64,000 nt of DNA, taken from contig NZ_RKQQ01000003.1 of NCBI RefSeq assembly GCF_003814815.1, forward strand, positions 1-64,000. The letters are read 5' to 3'. Made by a program: the position numbers and the translations under genes. The notes beneath the pieces were generated by a model. The model ran no database searches. It worked only from the letters and a program-made list of their open reading frames with translations, and was not told where the DNA came from. The DNA is from Salisediminibacterium halotolerans. Lineage in GTDB: Bacteria; Bacillota; Bacilli; Bacillales; Salisediminibacteriaceae. The first letter of the stretch is position 1. Every line of letters begins with the position of its first letter. Below are positions 1 to 8,754 of the stretch, piece after piece.

Positions 1-28
1 CTCGGCGCTCGCCCGCGGACTAGTAAGA
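1..28. repeat. Right end of a dispersed Bacillaceae repeat, cut by the window edge
   Basis: The first bases read CTCGGCGCTCGCCCGCGGA. This resembles the 3' conserved block of the longer element at 29155-29302, which has GGCGTTGCCCGCGG, and the wording common in GC-rich dispersed Bacillaceae repeats. Only this end is visible, so the assignment is tentative. Confidence 0.35.
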
Positions 29-217
29 CACGGCGAAGTCTTTTTGAGCCGATGTCGCAGTGATACCTTCAGGTGAAAGAAGCCGGACGATGCGCCGTCA
101 TCCGTTCCTTTTAATATGACATCTAACGATGTCATGACTTTGTCAACACTCTGCAGCGTATGTTGGTACGCTGTTAGTGACATCATGATTAAACGAAGTT
201 GCTTTATAATGCTTATG

Positions 218-252
218 ATCCCGCGCAGCGAAGTCTGCGCGGGATTTTTTGA
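218..252 (+). terminator. Rho-independent terminator
   Basis: A perfect 9-bp GC stem (CCCGCGCAG / CTGCGCGGG, loop CGAAGT) is followed by six T. It ends a plus-strand transcript that enters from outside the window. No gene is visible in 1-217. Confidence 0.85.
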
Positions 253-303
253 ATTTGTTTAAATACTGAGTTATGCCAAGGTTGATTATAAGTTGCGTTT
301 CAA

Positions 304-351
304 TTGACACTCATTTATGCATTCGATATAGTTTAATAAATTAACAGTTAA
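304..351 (+). promoter_or_regulatory. SigmaA promoter with possible MarR operator
   Basis: TTGACA (304-309) and TATAGT (327-332) are 17 bp apart, so transcription would begin near 339. The perfect palindrome TTAACAGTTAA (341-351) lies at the start of the transcript, where a MarR autorepressor would be expected to bind. The promoter is seen directly; the operator role is inferred. Confidence 0.7.
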
Positions 352-379
352 GATGCTTAATTAATTATGGAGGTGTGTG

Positions 380-835
380 ATGAAAACAGATGAAATTTTT
401 GCACAGATCGAAGAAAACGTGATCGATATCAGCTTAGCCTTAAATCACCGGTTCAATTCCGAAATAGATAATGATTTAACTCCGAATCAACAGCTGCTTT
501 TATACCTTGTCGGTAAAAAAGGAGTTCGTCATGTTAAAGATTTAGCTTATTATATGAGTGTATCGGCCAGCGCCATCAGTCAAATGGTTGCCAAATTGGA
601 ACAGGACAGCGTGATCCAGCGGGAGATTGACGAAACAAACCGCCGCAGCACGGTGCTCAGACTGGGCGAACGGGGACAGACATTGATGGATGAAACGGAC
701 ATGCGGCGAAGCGCAATCATTAACGACTACTTACTTAAAATGAATGAAAAAGATTTATTGGAAATAAACAGCGCTCTTAAGAAACTGTATACGATTATAA
801 GAGAAGAGGAATTAGAGAGAGGCGATAGACGATGA
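380..835 (+). CDS. MarR family transcriptional regulator
   Basis: 151-residue winged-helix protein, normal MarR length. The DNA-binding helix region reads MSVSASAISQMVAKLEQDS, followed by a basic wing (RRSTVLRLGERG). MarR proteins bind palindromes as dimers and usually release DNA on binding small aromatic ligands. The ATG at 380 sits 6 bases after GGAGG and is preferred over the in-frame GTG at 377. The stop overlaps the efflux pump start (ATGA), so the two are translationally coupled. It is probably the local repressor of the pump and of itself. The effector is unknown. Confidence 0.9.
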   Translation: MKTDEIFAQIEENVIDISLALNHRFNSEIDNDLTPNQQLLLYLVGKKGVRHVKDLAYYMSVSASAISQMVAKLEQDSVIQREIDETNRRSTVLRLGERGQTLMDETDMRRSAIINDYLLKMNEKDLLEINSALKKLYTIIREEELERGDRR

Positions 836-3800
836 GGAATCTCATAAAATTTTCAATTGGCAGGCCGGTTTTTACGTTAGTGACGATGACTTTATTTATC
901 TTGCTTGGTGCGGTGTCTTTAACAAATATTCCGTTGAAACTTATACCAGAAATTGATCCGCCTGTAGCTGCTGTTGTCACAAGTTATGATGAAGCCGGTC
1001 CGCAAGAAGTAGTTGACGGTGTATCAAGACCAATGGAAACGAGTTTATCAACAATCGAAGGACTTGAATCGATCAATTCGATTTCAATGGAAGGTTCATC
1101 TTTAACATTGCTCGAATTTTCATGGACAACGTCGATTGAAGATGTAGAAAACGATATTATTCAAAACATGAATCAAACAGAATTGCCGAGCGGTGCAGGT
1201 TCGCCGCAGTTTTTAAAGTTTGACCCGTCGCAAATTCCGATTATTCAAGCGTCGATATCAACCATTGATAACGACAACGATAATTTAACCGAACAAGTTA
1301 ATGAATTAGAGACCGATTTACTCCAAGTGGACGGGGTAGGAAGCATTGATTTTATGGGCGATGCCGCTGATGAAGCAGCCGTACGGCTCGATCAGGATTT
1401 ACTGGAAGAAAACAACTTAACCCAGGAGATCGTCGTTCAAACGCTGCAGTCTCATAATGTAACAGCCCCCGGGGGTGTAGTTGAATCCGGGGAGGCGGAA
1501 ATATCGACGCGTCTTTTGTTTGAAATGAATTCGGTTGAAGACATCGAAAACATTACATTAACTGAAGATCCAGAAGACGGTGAAGACGTTACCGTCGCTG
1601 ATGTTGCCGAGGTCAGCATCGCACCGGAACCGACCGATATGATCACACGGACGAACCAGGACGACGCGATTATGCTCAGTGTTCAGCAGCAGGCGGATGC
1701 CAATACTGCTGATGTATCCCGGGCGTTTATCAATGAATTAGACTCCTTGCTTGAAGATGATCAATACAGCGATCTTGATGCATCGATTTTGTTCAACCAA
1801 GGTGAATATGTTGATGAGGCCATTTCTAATGTAGCGCTTGCGCTTATTGCCGGGGGATTCATCGCTATGGCAGTTCTGTTTGCCTTCTTGCGCAATTTTA
1901 AAACACCGTTGTTAATCGGGATTGCGATTCCGTTTTCCGTTATTGTAACGTTTGTACTGCTTTATTTTTCGAATTTCTCCTTAAATATCATGACCTTGGG
2001 CGGCTTGGCACTCGGGATCGGTATGCTGGTCGATAATTCGATTGTCGTAATAGAAAATATTTACCGACATTTGAATATGAAAAAAGATCCGAAACAAGCT
2101 GCATTGGATGGAACAAAAGAAGTGGCGACAGCGATAACAGCCTCGACACTCACGACGATTTCCGTTTTCCTTCCGGTCGTTTTTATTGCCGGCATTGTCG
2201 GGAATCTTTTCCGTGAATTTGCTTTAACTGTCGCATTTAGTTTGCTCGCTTCCCTTCTGGTAGCTTTAACGGTCGTTCCGATGCTCGCATCGAAATGGCT
2301 CAGAACACCGCGGGCCGATGTCGAAACGGAACGCCGGAAATCCCGGTTTGTCAAATTCTTTGATTCATCAGCGAGATGGTCGCTGCGTCACCGGTTCACC
2401 ATTGTCTTGTTAACGCTGTTGCTCCTTGTTGGCGGGGGCGCTGGTGTAACGACGGTCGGCACTGAATTTTTGCCGGCGACAGATGAAGGATTTTTCCAAA
2501 TTGATGTTGAAAACGAATCGGGCACTCCGCTTGAGTCAACATTTGAAGATATGGAAGAGATTGAAGCGATTTTAGATGATGAAAATGATGTTGCCCACTA
2601 CACAGCAGTGACCGGGTCCTCCGGAGAACAAGGACCGATGGCAGGTCAAGGCGGCAGCGGCCATGAAGGTGTCGTTTATGTCTCGATGGTGCCCGTGAAT
2701 GAACGAGAACGAAGTACAATGGACTTTTCAGAAGATATTCGTACCGACGTAGAACGAGCTGCTCCGGATGCTGAGATCTCGATCACGATGGATGCATCGT
2801 TTGGTTCAGATCCGAATACGTTCAGTTTTGATTTAAGCGACAGCAATCCGCTGCAGCTTGAAGAAGTTTCTGAGGATCTGCTTGAGCAGTTTGAAGATAT
2901 GAGTGAATTTACAGAAGTGACAAATACGCTGGAAGAAACGGTCCCAGAGCTTCAGCTCAATATTGATGATGATGAGGCGCGCGAGGCAGGGTTAACCCCT
3001 GCAGAAATTGCTTCGCAAGTCGAGCAGATGACCGGAGGAGCGCTTGCAACGCAAATTGTCACCGAAGAAAATGATGTTTATAATGTGATGGTCCGTTACG
3101 AAGAAGAATTTACCGAGACAGAGGAAGATTTAGAAAACCTCCTGCTGCAAACGCAGGATGGAGATTATATTGCATTAGGCGAGCTTGCAGAATTTGATGA
3201 AGGTGAAAGTCCGGAAGAAATCCAGCGAATTAATCAAGAAGAGTCTGTGCAGTTCGATCTGACCTTCGGTACTGACTATAATCTCGGGGAGATCAATACG
3301 ATCGTGCAAGATGAAATAGATGAATACGGACTTCCGGATGAAACATCGATCAGCTACACCGGAGATCAGGAACTGCTTGAAGATGCAGTCAATGATTTAA
3401 CGTTTGCATTGATTCTAGCGATCGTTTTCGTTTATCTCGTCATGGCCGCTCAGTTCGAATCACTGAGATATCCATTTGTGATCATGTTCAGTGTACCGCT
3501 CGTCGTGATCGGGGTGGCGATTGCTCTGACGTTAACGCGAACGCCGATCAGCGTTACAGCATTTATCGGTTTAATCGTGCTCGTCGGGATTGTTGTTAAT
3601 AACTCGATTGTGCTCGTGGATTATATTAATCAGAGAAAAGAAGCTGGTTTTAAAAGTGCAGATGCGATAATTGAAGGTGTGAAAGACCGCGCACGCCCAA
3701 TCTTAATGACAGCATCAACGACGATTCTTGCTTTGGTGCCACTTGCGCTCGGCTACGGCGAAGGGTCAGAAATTCAGCAGCCGCTGGCCATTACGGTTAT

Positions 3801-4257
3801 TGGCGGGATGATTAGTGCGACATTTTTGACACTGGTTTTGATCCCGGTACTTTACAGTTTCATGGATAAAGAAACCCGTTTTATGAACCGGAAGTATGTA
3901 ACCCCTGACGGTCAGCTGATTCCTGCTTATTTGATGGAAGAGCGGTATTCAGATGAGACAGGTAAAACGAGAGGTCGCTATATATCAGATGAGAAAGAGG
4001 ATATGAGCGAATATTACCGGCCGGCCGAGGACGTTCCGGAAAGCGGACAATTGGTTGACGTAGAAGAAGACAGAAGCGGTGAACAACCGAATGAAGCCTC
4101 TCAATCAGATGATCCGTTTATGTACGATGAAAATGTTGTCGACCGTTTGCCGTCGCGTAAAGAAAAACATCGCGCTGATGATTTGTCGCAAGAAGAGATA
4201 TTGAAAAGGCTTGAATCGATGATCGAAAGAAACAAAAACAGACGCGATGACGAGTAA
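832..4257 (+). CDS. RND family efflux pump (HAE1/SwrC-like)
   Basis: 1141-residue resistance-nodulation-division permease, probably proton-driven export of amphipathic compounds across the cytoplasmic membrane. The N-terminal helix is followed by a large extracytoplasmic loop, TM2-TM6, a second loop and TM8-TM12. The TM4 relay motif GIGMLVDNSIVVIEN (about residue 394) keeps the essential Asp; the second half has the matching VGIVVNNSIVLVDY. Both porter loops are extremely rich in Asp and Glu, fitting a saline exterior. About 125 hydrophilic, acidic residues follow the last helix, longer than in B. subtilis SwrC. No membrane-fusion or outer-membrane partner is present, as expected in a Firmicute. 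Coupled to the MarR gene; ends at a strong terminator. Substrate unknown. Confidence 0.9.
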   Translation: MRNLIKFSIGRPVFTLVTMTLFILLGAVSLTNIPLKLIPEIDPPVAAVVTSYDEAGPQEVVDGVSRPMETSLSTIEGLESINSISMEGSSLTLLEFSWTTSIEDVENDIIQNMNQTELPSGAGSPQFLKFDPSQIPIIQASISTIDNDNDNLTEQVNELETDLLQVDGVGSIDFMGDAADEAAVRLDQDLLEENNLTQEIVVQTLQSHNVTAPGGVVESGEAEISTRLLFEMNSVEDIENITLTEDPEDGEDVTVADVAEVSIAPEPTDMITRTNQDDAIMLSVQQQADANTADVSRAFINELDSLLEDDQYSDLDASILFNQGEYVDEAISNVALALIAGGFIAMAVLFAFLRNFKTPLLIGIAIPFSVIVTFVLLYFSNFSLNIMTLGGLALGIGMLVDNSIVVIENIYRHLNMKKDPKQAALDGTKEVATAITASTLTTISVFLPVVFIAGIVGNLFREFALTVAFSLLASLLVALTVVPMLASKWLRTPRADVETERRKSRFVKFFDSSARWSLRHRFTIVLLTLLLLVGGGAGVTTVGTEFLPATDEGFFQIDVENESGTPLESTFEDMEEIEAILDDENDVAHYTAVTGSSGEQGPMAGQGGSGHEGVVYVSMVPVNERERSTMDFSEDIRTDVERAAPDAEISITMDASFGSDPNTFSFDLSDSNPLQLEEVSEDLLEQFEDMSEFTEVTNTLEETVPELQLNIDDDEAREAGLTPAEIASQVEQMTGGALATQIVTEENDVYNVMVRYEEEFTETEEDLENLLLQTQDGDYIALGELAEFDEGESPEEIQRINQEESVQFDLTFGTDYNLGEINTIVQDEIDEYGLPDETSISYTGDQELLEDAVNDLTFALILAIVFVYLVMAAQFESLRYPFVIMFSVPLVVIGVAIALTLTRTPISVTAFIGLIVLVGIVVNNSIVLVDYINQRKEAGFKSADAIIEGVKDRARPILMTASTTILALVPLALGYGEGSEIQQPLAITVIGGMISATFLTLVLIPVLYSFMDKETRFMNRKYVTPDGQLIPAYLMEERYSDETGKTRGRYISDEKEDMSEYYRPAEDVPESGQLVDVEEDRSGEQPNEASQSDDPFMYDENVVDRLPSRKEKHRADDLSQEEILKRLESMIERNKNRRDDE

Positions 4258-4282
4258 CCTTATAACAGTGCAGTCATCAAGG

Positions 4283-4324
4283 ACAAAGAGAGAACCTTAC
4301 CAGGTTCTCTCTTTGTGTTTTATT
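4283..4324 (+). terminator. Terminator of the MarR-RND operon
   Basis: A 15-bp stem (ACAAAGAGAGAACCT and its complement, loop TACC) is followed by a T-rich stretch. Confidence 0.88.
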
Positions 4325-4449
4325 TCACATAATCGTCATCGAAATGCAGATAGTTTGGCACATTTCTTTCACAAATCTTTCGGCGGAATGCGGTAAAATA
4401 AAGGCAGGAAAGAGTAGCGGACCGTTAGTGAGAAGAAGGAGAGATGAAT

Positions 4450-5073
4450 ATGGATATGCCAGCAGAAAGTCCATTGTCGACCGAAGAACGGATTATGCTG
4501 ACGGCGATCGATTTAATGGAGAGAAAAGGATTCAAAGCAGTAACGACTAAAGAAATAGCCCATGCATCGGGTTTTTCAGAAATGACTGTGTTCCGAAATT
4601 TCGGTACGAAACAAAACATTCTTGAACGTGCATTTGAAACTTACAGCAATCATATCGATATCGAACATGAAATAAAAAATAAAGTGGAATATAACTTGTT
4701 TGCTGATTTAAAAAAAGTCGCTCAAGTATTTCAAAACTACCATGCTGACAATAGAAAGATGTTTTTAATCGGTTTTCAGGAGCGCAATACGAATCCGAAT
4801 TTAATTTATACAATGGCTGAAAATCCCCGGGAATTAAAGCGTTTCCTAATTGATTATTTTGAAGAGATGAAAAAACTTGGGCGCGTGCGCACGAGCATTG
4901 ACAGCCATGCGCAGGCAATGAATTTTTTATGGATGAATCTGGGTCATTTCTTTTCCGGTCATATTGCCGGTCAGAACGTCGCCGAGAAAACGGTTGAACT
5001 TGACGATTTTATCGAAAATGCAGTTGAGGTTTTTTCTTACGGACTGCGGCCGGATTGTCCGGACATGAAATAA
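4450..5073 (+). CDS. TetR/AcrR family transcriptional regulator
   Basis: 207 residues. The N-terminal helix-turn-helix is typical TetR: ILTA-like helix, TKEIAHASGFSEMTVFRNF (residues about 35-53), then the usual linker KQNILERAF. The C-terminal half is a divergent ligand-binding and dimerisation domain. GGAG at 4438-4441 is only 2 bases before the ATG at 4444 but 8 before the one at 4450, so 4450 is preferred. It forms its own transcription unit between two terminators. Its target could be the upstream RND pump or itself; nothing in the sequence decides. Confidence 0.85.
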   Translation: MDMPAESPLSTEERIMLTAIDLMERKGFKAVTTKEIAHASGFSEMTVFRNFGTKQNILERAFETYSNHIDIEHEIKNKVEYNLFADLKKVAQVFQNYHADNRKMFLIGFQERNTNPNLIYTMAENPRELKRFLIDYFEEMKKLGRVRTSIDSHAQAMNFLWMNLGHFFSGHIAGQNVAEKTVELDDFIENAVEVFSYGLRPDCPDMK

Positions 5074-5105
5074 AACAACCCTCAGGTTGACTGAGGGTTG
5101 TTTTT
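5074..5105. terminator. Bidirectional terminator
   Basis: A 12-bp stem (AACAACCCTCAG / CTGAGGGTTGTT, loop GTTGA) has T on its right and A on its left. It serves the TetR gene (+) and the convergent Fnr-like gene (-). Confidence 0.85.
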
Positions 5106-5107
5106 GT

Positions 5108-5794
5108 TTACAGTTTGCATGTTTGATGATTGCACTGATAACAGCCGAGTTCTTCAGCCAGCCGTTCAAGGTTGTAAAGCACGATATACTTTGATTGCAC
5201 AAAAAGAATTCCCGCTTGATTGAGCCGGTTGAGAATGCGGTTAATGCTTTCACGGGAAAGACCGATATGATCAGCAATCTCTTGATTGGTCACTTTTTTG
5301 TTAATTAATATCCCTTGTTCAATATTCACGCCGTACTCGTTAGCCAGCCGAATAAGAACGGCATAAACCGCTTGCCGGCTGCCGCAAAAAATATAGTCGC
5401 GGCATTGAGACAGAAGCACTCCGTTTTCGGCGTTGAGCTGCTTGAACAATGCGACCGCAAACTCATAATCGTGCGCTGTTAAGTTCTCGACGTCAGTGAT
5501 TGGCAGGCGCAACAACCGGCTGTCTTCTATGCTGTCCGCCTGAAAAAGTGAAGGAATAGGGTTGAAAAGGTGTGAAGCAGCTAACAGCTGGCCCGGGCGC
5601 TTCTTTTCGAAAGTGAAGACTTTGTCTTCGGCAGACGGTTTGCTCAGCTGCACTTCACCTTGTCTGATAAAATAAAGGTATTGCGGGGGCTCGCCTTCGC
5701 GAATGATACACCCGCCTTTAGGGACCGTAATATCGGCGGCTGAGGCGCTGAACACCCTGTAAACTTTATCATTTTCGCCAGTTTTTCCGGACAT
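5108..5794 (-). CDS. Fnr-type Crp/Fnr regulator with C-terminal FeS cysteine cluster (paralogue 1)
   Basis: 228 residues: cyclic-nucleotide-like beta-barrel (about 20-105), dimer helix, winged HTH (NQEIADHIGLSRESINRILN, about 169-188). The last residues hold Cys218, Cys221 and Cys226, spaced i, i+3, i+8, as are the C-terminal [4Fe-4S] ligands of B. subtilis Fnr. Asp133 in the CRDYIFCG segment aligns with Asp144 of the second copy at 44644-45366 and may be the fourth ligand. There is no N-terminal cysteine cluster of the E. coli type. RBS AGAGGAG precedes the ATG. Predicted role: oxygen-sensing regulator that binds TGTGA-N6-TCACA sites when anaerobic. Family placement is solid; which copy is the true Fnr orthologue is not. 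Confidence 0.85.
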   Translation of the reverse strand: MSGKTGENDKVYRVFSASAADITVPKGGCIIREGEPPQYLYFIRQGEVQLSKPSAEDKVFTFEKKRPGQLLAASHLFNPIPSLFQADSIEDSRLLRLPITDVENLTAHDYEFAVALFKQLNAENGVLLSQCRDYIFCGSRQAVYAVLIRLANEYGVNIEQGILINKKVTNQEIADHIGLSRESINRILNRLNQAGILFVQSKYIVLYNLERLAEELGCYQCNHQTCKL

Positions 5795-5900
5795 AAGACA
5801 GCTCCTCTGTAATTTATACCGTTGAAATGAAACTTCGACTATTACAATAGCATCGTGAAAAGACTGTGCGCGGTGCTTTAAGCGAAGATTTTATTACAAT

Positions 5901-6104
5901 TCATTGATACCAGTCATTTTCTTCTTCAATCGGCTGAACGTGATACGAACTTGAGCCGGCACGTTTTAGAACTGTTTCTTGAAATTTTAATTCATGTACG
6001 GATGCATTTAATGTATCGAGTTTTTGCTCAACTCTGTGAAGTAAATAAAACGAGATCGCAGCCGGAAATCCGAAATCACCGATCGCGCTGAACCATATGT
6101 CCAT
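5901..6104 (-). CDS. YvrJ family small membrane protein
   Basis: 67 residues with one N-terminal hydrophobic helix (IGDFGFPAAISFYLLHRVEQ), then an amphipathic Leu/Val heptad-like tail. The GFPxxxxxYLLHRxExKLD pattern is the YvrJ family signature. It is the third gene of a DUF1659-DUF2922-YvrJ set, common in Bacillaceae and without a known function. A hairpin separates it from the DUF2922 gene. Confidence 0.8.
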   Translation of the reverse strand: MDIWFSAIGDFGFPAAISFYLLHRVEQKLDTLNASVHELKFQETVLKRAGSSSYHVQPIEEENDWYQ

Positions 6105-6125
6105 ACGGCATGCTCCTTCGTCAAC

Positions 6126-6157
6126 AAAACCGGCTGGATAAAGGCTCCAGCCGGTTT
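6126..6157 (-). terminator. Hairpin between the DUF2922 and YvrJ genes
   Basis: A perfect 12-bp stem (AAACCGGCTGGA / TCCAGCCGGTTT, loop 7) lies just after the DUF2922 stop on the minus strand. The following bases are only modestly T-rich, so it may be a partial terminator that lowers yvrJ expression. Confidence 0.65.
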
Positions 6158-6170
6158 ACATTTTGGCTTG

Positions 6171-6386
6171 CTAAATTTCGATGACCTCGACGGTTCGTTC
6201 AACAATGCGAGCGTGCCGTTTTTTTACGACGTCTCCGTCTGTTGATGTGAAAATATTCTGATCGATGATTGTATCCATGACTTCGGATACCTGCTCAGCG
6301 TTCACCGGCTCAACCGGATGGTCAAGCCCGACCGTGACATTTTTACCGCCTTCATTGTAAAATAACATTTCAAGACGTTTGGACAT
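6171..6386 (-). CDS. DUF2922 family protein
   Basis: 71 residues with no membrane segment: an N-terminal strand (RLEMLFYNEGGKNVTVGL), a helix (NAEQVSEVMDTIIDQNIF) and C-terminal strands. This matches the DUF2922 family, which nearly always follows a DUF1659 gene in Bacillaceae. No biochemical role is known. The family assignment rests on size, pattern and neighbourhood. Confidence 0.8.
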   Translation of the reverse strand: MSKRLEMLFYNEGGKNVTVGLDHPVEPVNAEQVSEVMDTIIDQNIFTSTDGDVVKKRHARIVERTVEVIEI

Positions 6387-6406
6387 TGGATTGCCTCCTT
6401 TATGCG

Positions 6407-6622
6407 TTATTCTTGCGTTAAGTCATACGTGTTGCTGCGCTCAATCGCGCTGAGTTCTAACGTTTGCAGCTGAGCCATTTGCGAGAAAACGGCAACAATG
6501 CTGCTGTTATCAGCTTCTGTTTTAATGTTTCTGAAATGGCGGAACTGTTCGATAAGTTCGCCGTTTTCGTCTTCACCGGCATGAAGAACTAGTGTAATGC
6601 GTGAGTCTTGTGCGTTATTCAT
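6407..6622 (-). CDS. DUF1659 family protein
   Basis: 71 residues from the ATG at 6622, which follows AAAGGGGGTGAG with good spacing; the longer in-frame extension would translate the Shine-Dalgarno itself. Pattern: strand (RITLVLHAGEDENGE), arginine-rich turn, then a helix (SSIVAVFSQMAQLQTLEL), as in DUF1659. First gene of the trio on the minus strand, divergent from pcp. Function unknown. Confidence 0.8.
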   Translation of the reverse strand: MNNAQDSRITLVLHAGEDENGELIEQFRHFRNIKTEADNSSIVAVFSQMAQLQTLELSAIERSNTYDLTQE

Positions 6623-6718
6623 TATCTCACCCCCTTTCACCAAACAAGTACGAAGAAAGATGTGAAAAAGGGGGTAGAAGTCACAAGATGATCAGCCGAA
6701 CGACAAAGGAGGAAAAGA

Positions 6719-7342
6719 ATGAAAATATTAATCAGCGGATTTGAACCTTTCGGCGGGATGAAAACGAATCCCGCGATGGAACTTCTGGATGAAATAAAAG
6801 AAAAATCGTCCGATCAATTGGAGATTTATACAATTTTGCTCCCGGTCGTTTATTCAGAATGCGGCGAGAAGCTCGTTGAGAAAATAAAAGCCGTTGAGCC
6901 GGATGCAGTGATTGCTCTAGGAGTAGCCAAAGGAAGAGCGAGTATGCAATTCGAACAAATTGCAATTAATATGGAAGATGTCGGAAGCGAAAAAGAAATC
7001 GCCGATAATGCGGGTGATACACCGAAAGGCCGTGCGGTCATAACGAATGGTCCGGACGGTTATTTTACAACGCTGCCGATTCGGCATTTAAATGCTGTTT
7101 TGCGTCAAAGCGGTGTACCGTCAGCGATTTCAAACAGTGCGGGGACATATATTTGCAATACGACAATGTATCATATGCTCCATTATGTGCGCCGGGCTTT
7201 GAAACCGATCCCGGCAGGATTCATCCATGTTCCTGCGGTACCAAGCATGGCGGTAAATGAACCGCACATACCAACGATGACGCTTTCTGCACAATTACAG
7301 GGACTGCAAGCGGTTCTCTTGGAATTAGAACGGATGGAGTAA
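6719..7342 (+). CDS. pcp: Pyrrolidone-carboxylate peptidase
   Basis: 207 residues, full family length. A cytoplasmic cysteine peptidase of family C15 that removes N-terminal pyroglutamate from peptides. The catalytic triad is visible: Glu79 (QFEQIAIN), Cys146 (SAGTYICNT) and His170 (GFIHVP). The N-terminal GFEPFGG signature is intact. RBS AAAGGAGG is 7 bases before ATG. The stop is 4 bases before the DUF123 gene, so they are probably co-transcribed. Confidence 0.95.
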   Translation: MKILISGFEPFGGMKTNPAMELLDEIKEKSSDQLEIYTILLPVVYSECGEKLVEKIKAVEPDAVIALGVAKGRASMQFEQIAINMEDVGSEKEIADNAGDTPKGRAVITNGPDGYFTTLPIRHLNAVLRQSGVPSAISNSAGTYICNTTMYHMLHYVRRALKPIPAGFIHVPAVPSMAVNEPHIPTMTLSAQLQGLQAVLLELERME

Positions 7343-7346
7343 ACGA

Positions 7347-7769
7347 ATGGAACAAGCAAACAGCACTTTATATGTCGTATGGCTGTACGTCAGTCAAGAA
7401 AAGCAAATAACGATCGGGAAAAAAGGAACGTTTTCGTTTCCTAAAGGGCATTATCTTTATATCGGCAGCGCCAAACGCGGCTTATCTCAACGATTGCAAC
7501 GCCATTACCGGCTTAATAAGAAAAAACGCTGGCATATAGATTATTTTCGCGAGAACGCTTCGTGGCGTCATAGCTGGGCGTTTCAGGAAGCAAGCGGAGA
7601 GTGCGCCCTGCAAAAGTATACTGCTGATCTGCTGAAAGGAGAATATCCAGTTCCTTCGCTCGGTTCCTCCGATTGCTGCTGCCCGGCTCATTTAATTAAA
7701 GTGCCGGAAATGTCGAAAACAAAAGGCGACTTGCTGTCGAGATTCTGGCATGAAAATACTTTTACGTAA
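7347..7769 (+). CDS. DUF123 / GIY-YIG-like protein
   Basis: 140 residues. The segment [20 protein letters not shown] is the GIY-YIG-like core of DUF123, followed by the basic RWHIDYF and a conserved Cys/His region near the C terminus ([10 protein letters not shown]). Many DUF123 proteins are stand-alone or fused to endonuclease III, suggesting a DNA-associated role, but activity is unproven. It immediately follows pcp, with GGAG in the pcp 3' end as ribosome binding site. Confidence 0.82.
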   Translation: MEQANSTLYVVWLYVSQEKQITIGKKGTFSFPKGHYLYIGSAKRGLSQRLQRHYRLNKKKRWHIDYFRENASWRHSWAFQEASGECALQKYTADLLKGEYPVPSLGSSDCCCPAHLIKVPEMSKTKGDLLSRFWHENTFT

Positions 7770-7839
7770 TCTTAAAAATTCAAGCATTCAGGTTTTGGTA
7801 TACTTTAGTTGTTACAAATTAACGATGGAGGGGTTAATT

Positions 7840-8259
7840 ATGAGCAAACCGGTTATTTATTTCTTGTGCACAGGTAATTCCTGCCGAAGCCAGATGGCAG
7901 AAGCTTGGGGGAAATATTATCTCGCGGACGAATGGGAAGTGTATTCAGCAGGAATTGAAGCCCACGGTGTTAATCCAAAAGCTATTAAGGCAATGAAGGA
8001 AAAGAATATTGATATTAAAGGTCAAACATCAGACATAATAGATAAGGAGTTATTGCAAAGCGCTGATTTTGTTGTGACGCTTTGCGGTCACGCGGATGAT
8101 GTTTGTCCGGCAACACCGGCGGATAAGAAGAAGGACCATTGGGGATTTGACGATCCGGCGAAAGCAAGAGGAACAGATGAAGAACAATGGGCAGTATTTC
8201 AGCGTGTTCGCGATGAAATCGGTGAACGGATTAAAACCTTCAAAGAAACGGGAAAATAA
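7840..8259 (+). CDS. arsC: Arsenate reductase, thioredoxin-coupled
   Basis: 139 residues, low-molecular-weight phosphatase fold. It reduces arsenate to arsenite using a cysteine relay regenerated by thioredoxin. The nucleophile Cys10 lies in the P-loop CTGNSCRSQ and the relay cysteines fall exactly at Cys82 and Cys89 ([12 protein letters not shown]), as in S. aureus and B. subtilis ArsC. The ATG at 7840 follows GGAGGGG by 7 bases; upstream in-frame ATGs have no RBS. There is no arsR, arsB or acr3 beside it, so it is an orphan with its own terminator. Confidence 0.95.
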   Translation: MSKPVIYFLCTGNSCRSQMAEAWGKYYLADEWEVYSAGIEAHGVNPKAIKAMKEKNIDIKGQTSDIIDKELLQSADFVVTLCGHADDVCPATPADKKKDHWGFDDPAKARGTDEEQWAVFQRVRDEIGERIKTFKETGK

Positions 8260-8261
8260 AT

Positions 8262-8287
8262 AAGACCGGCGTATTATGCCGGTCTTA
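8262..8287. terminator. Bidirectional terminator
   Basis: AAGACCGGC / GCCGGTCTT with a 7-base loop lies between the convergent arsC and pterin dehydratase genes. Confidence 0.8.
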
Positions 8288-8292
8288 CTTTA

Positions 8293-8583
8293 TTACATGA
8301 ACTTTTTCGACGTTTCATCGTAAGCATGCGCAGATTCAAAATCTTTTTGCGTTAACCCGCCTTCATCGAGTGTGCTTAACGCGATTGTGACGTTTTTATG
8401 ATCGATTGTAATATGCGGATGATGGTCGCGCAATTCTGCAAGATCGGCAACGGAATTTACAAATTGAATTGCTTTAGGAAAAGTCGGCAGGTGATACGTT
8501 TTCGTGATCCATTTTTCTCCGCTCAGTTCCCAGCCTTGCGAGTCTTGAATGTTCGCTTCAACTTCCTCTTTTGTTAAGATCAT
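8293..8583 (-). CDS. 4a-hydroxytetrahydrobiopterin dehydratase
   Basis: 96 residues, normal pterin-4a-carbinolamine dehydratase (PCD/DCoH) size. It dehydrates 4a-hydroxytetrahydropterin, normally to recycle the cofactor of phenylalanine hydroxylase. The active-site signature is present: RDHHPHI followed by the VTIALST strand and an Asp further on. The ATG at 8583 has an ideal AAAGGAGG; longer in-frame versions do not. No hydroxylase gene is nearby, so its partner, or a moonlighting role, lies elsewhere. Confidence 0.9.
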   Translation of the reverse strand: MILTKEEVEANIQDSQGWELSGEKWITKTYHLPTFPKAIQFVNSVADLAELRDHHPHITIDHKNVTIALSTLDEGGLTQKDFESAHAYDETSKKFM

Positions 8584-8695
8584 TGCGATTGCCTCCTTTA
8601 TATTGAATGAATATTCTAACTTCATTCGCAAATTCATCATATCAAATTTCAATTGTTATGCAAGAAAAGCAGCAAAGATTTTTTTGAAGACGAGT

Positions 8696-8722
8696 TTGTC
8701 ACAACAAATACGGGGGTATATA
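8696..8722 (+). promoter_or_regulatory. Possible promoter of the EAL gene
   Basis: TTGTCA (8696-8701) and TATATA (8717-8722) are separated by 15 bp, a short spacer. A TATAAT at 8731-8736 lacks a matching -35. Weak call. Confidence 0.35.
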
Positions 8723-8754
8723 GAACCATATATAATGCGAAAGATGGTGAGTAA

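Noticed and set aside
2061-2719. Minus-strand frames inside the RND gene
   Set aside because: They are antisense to a strongly conserved protein, lack RBSs and have no family features.
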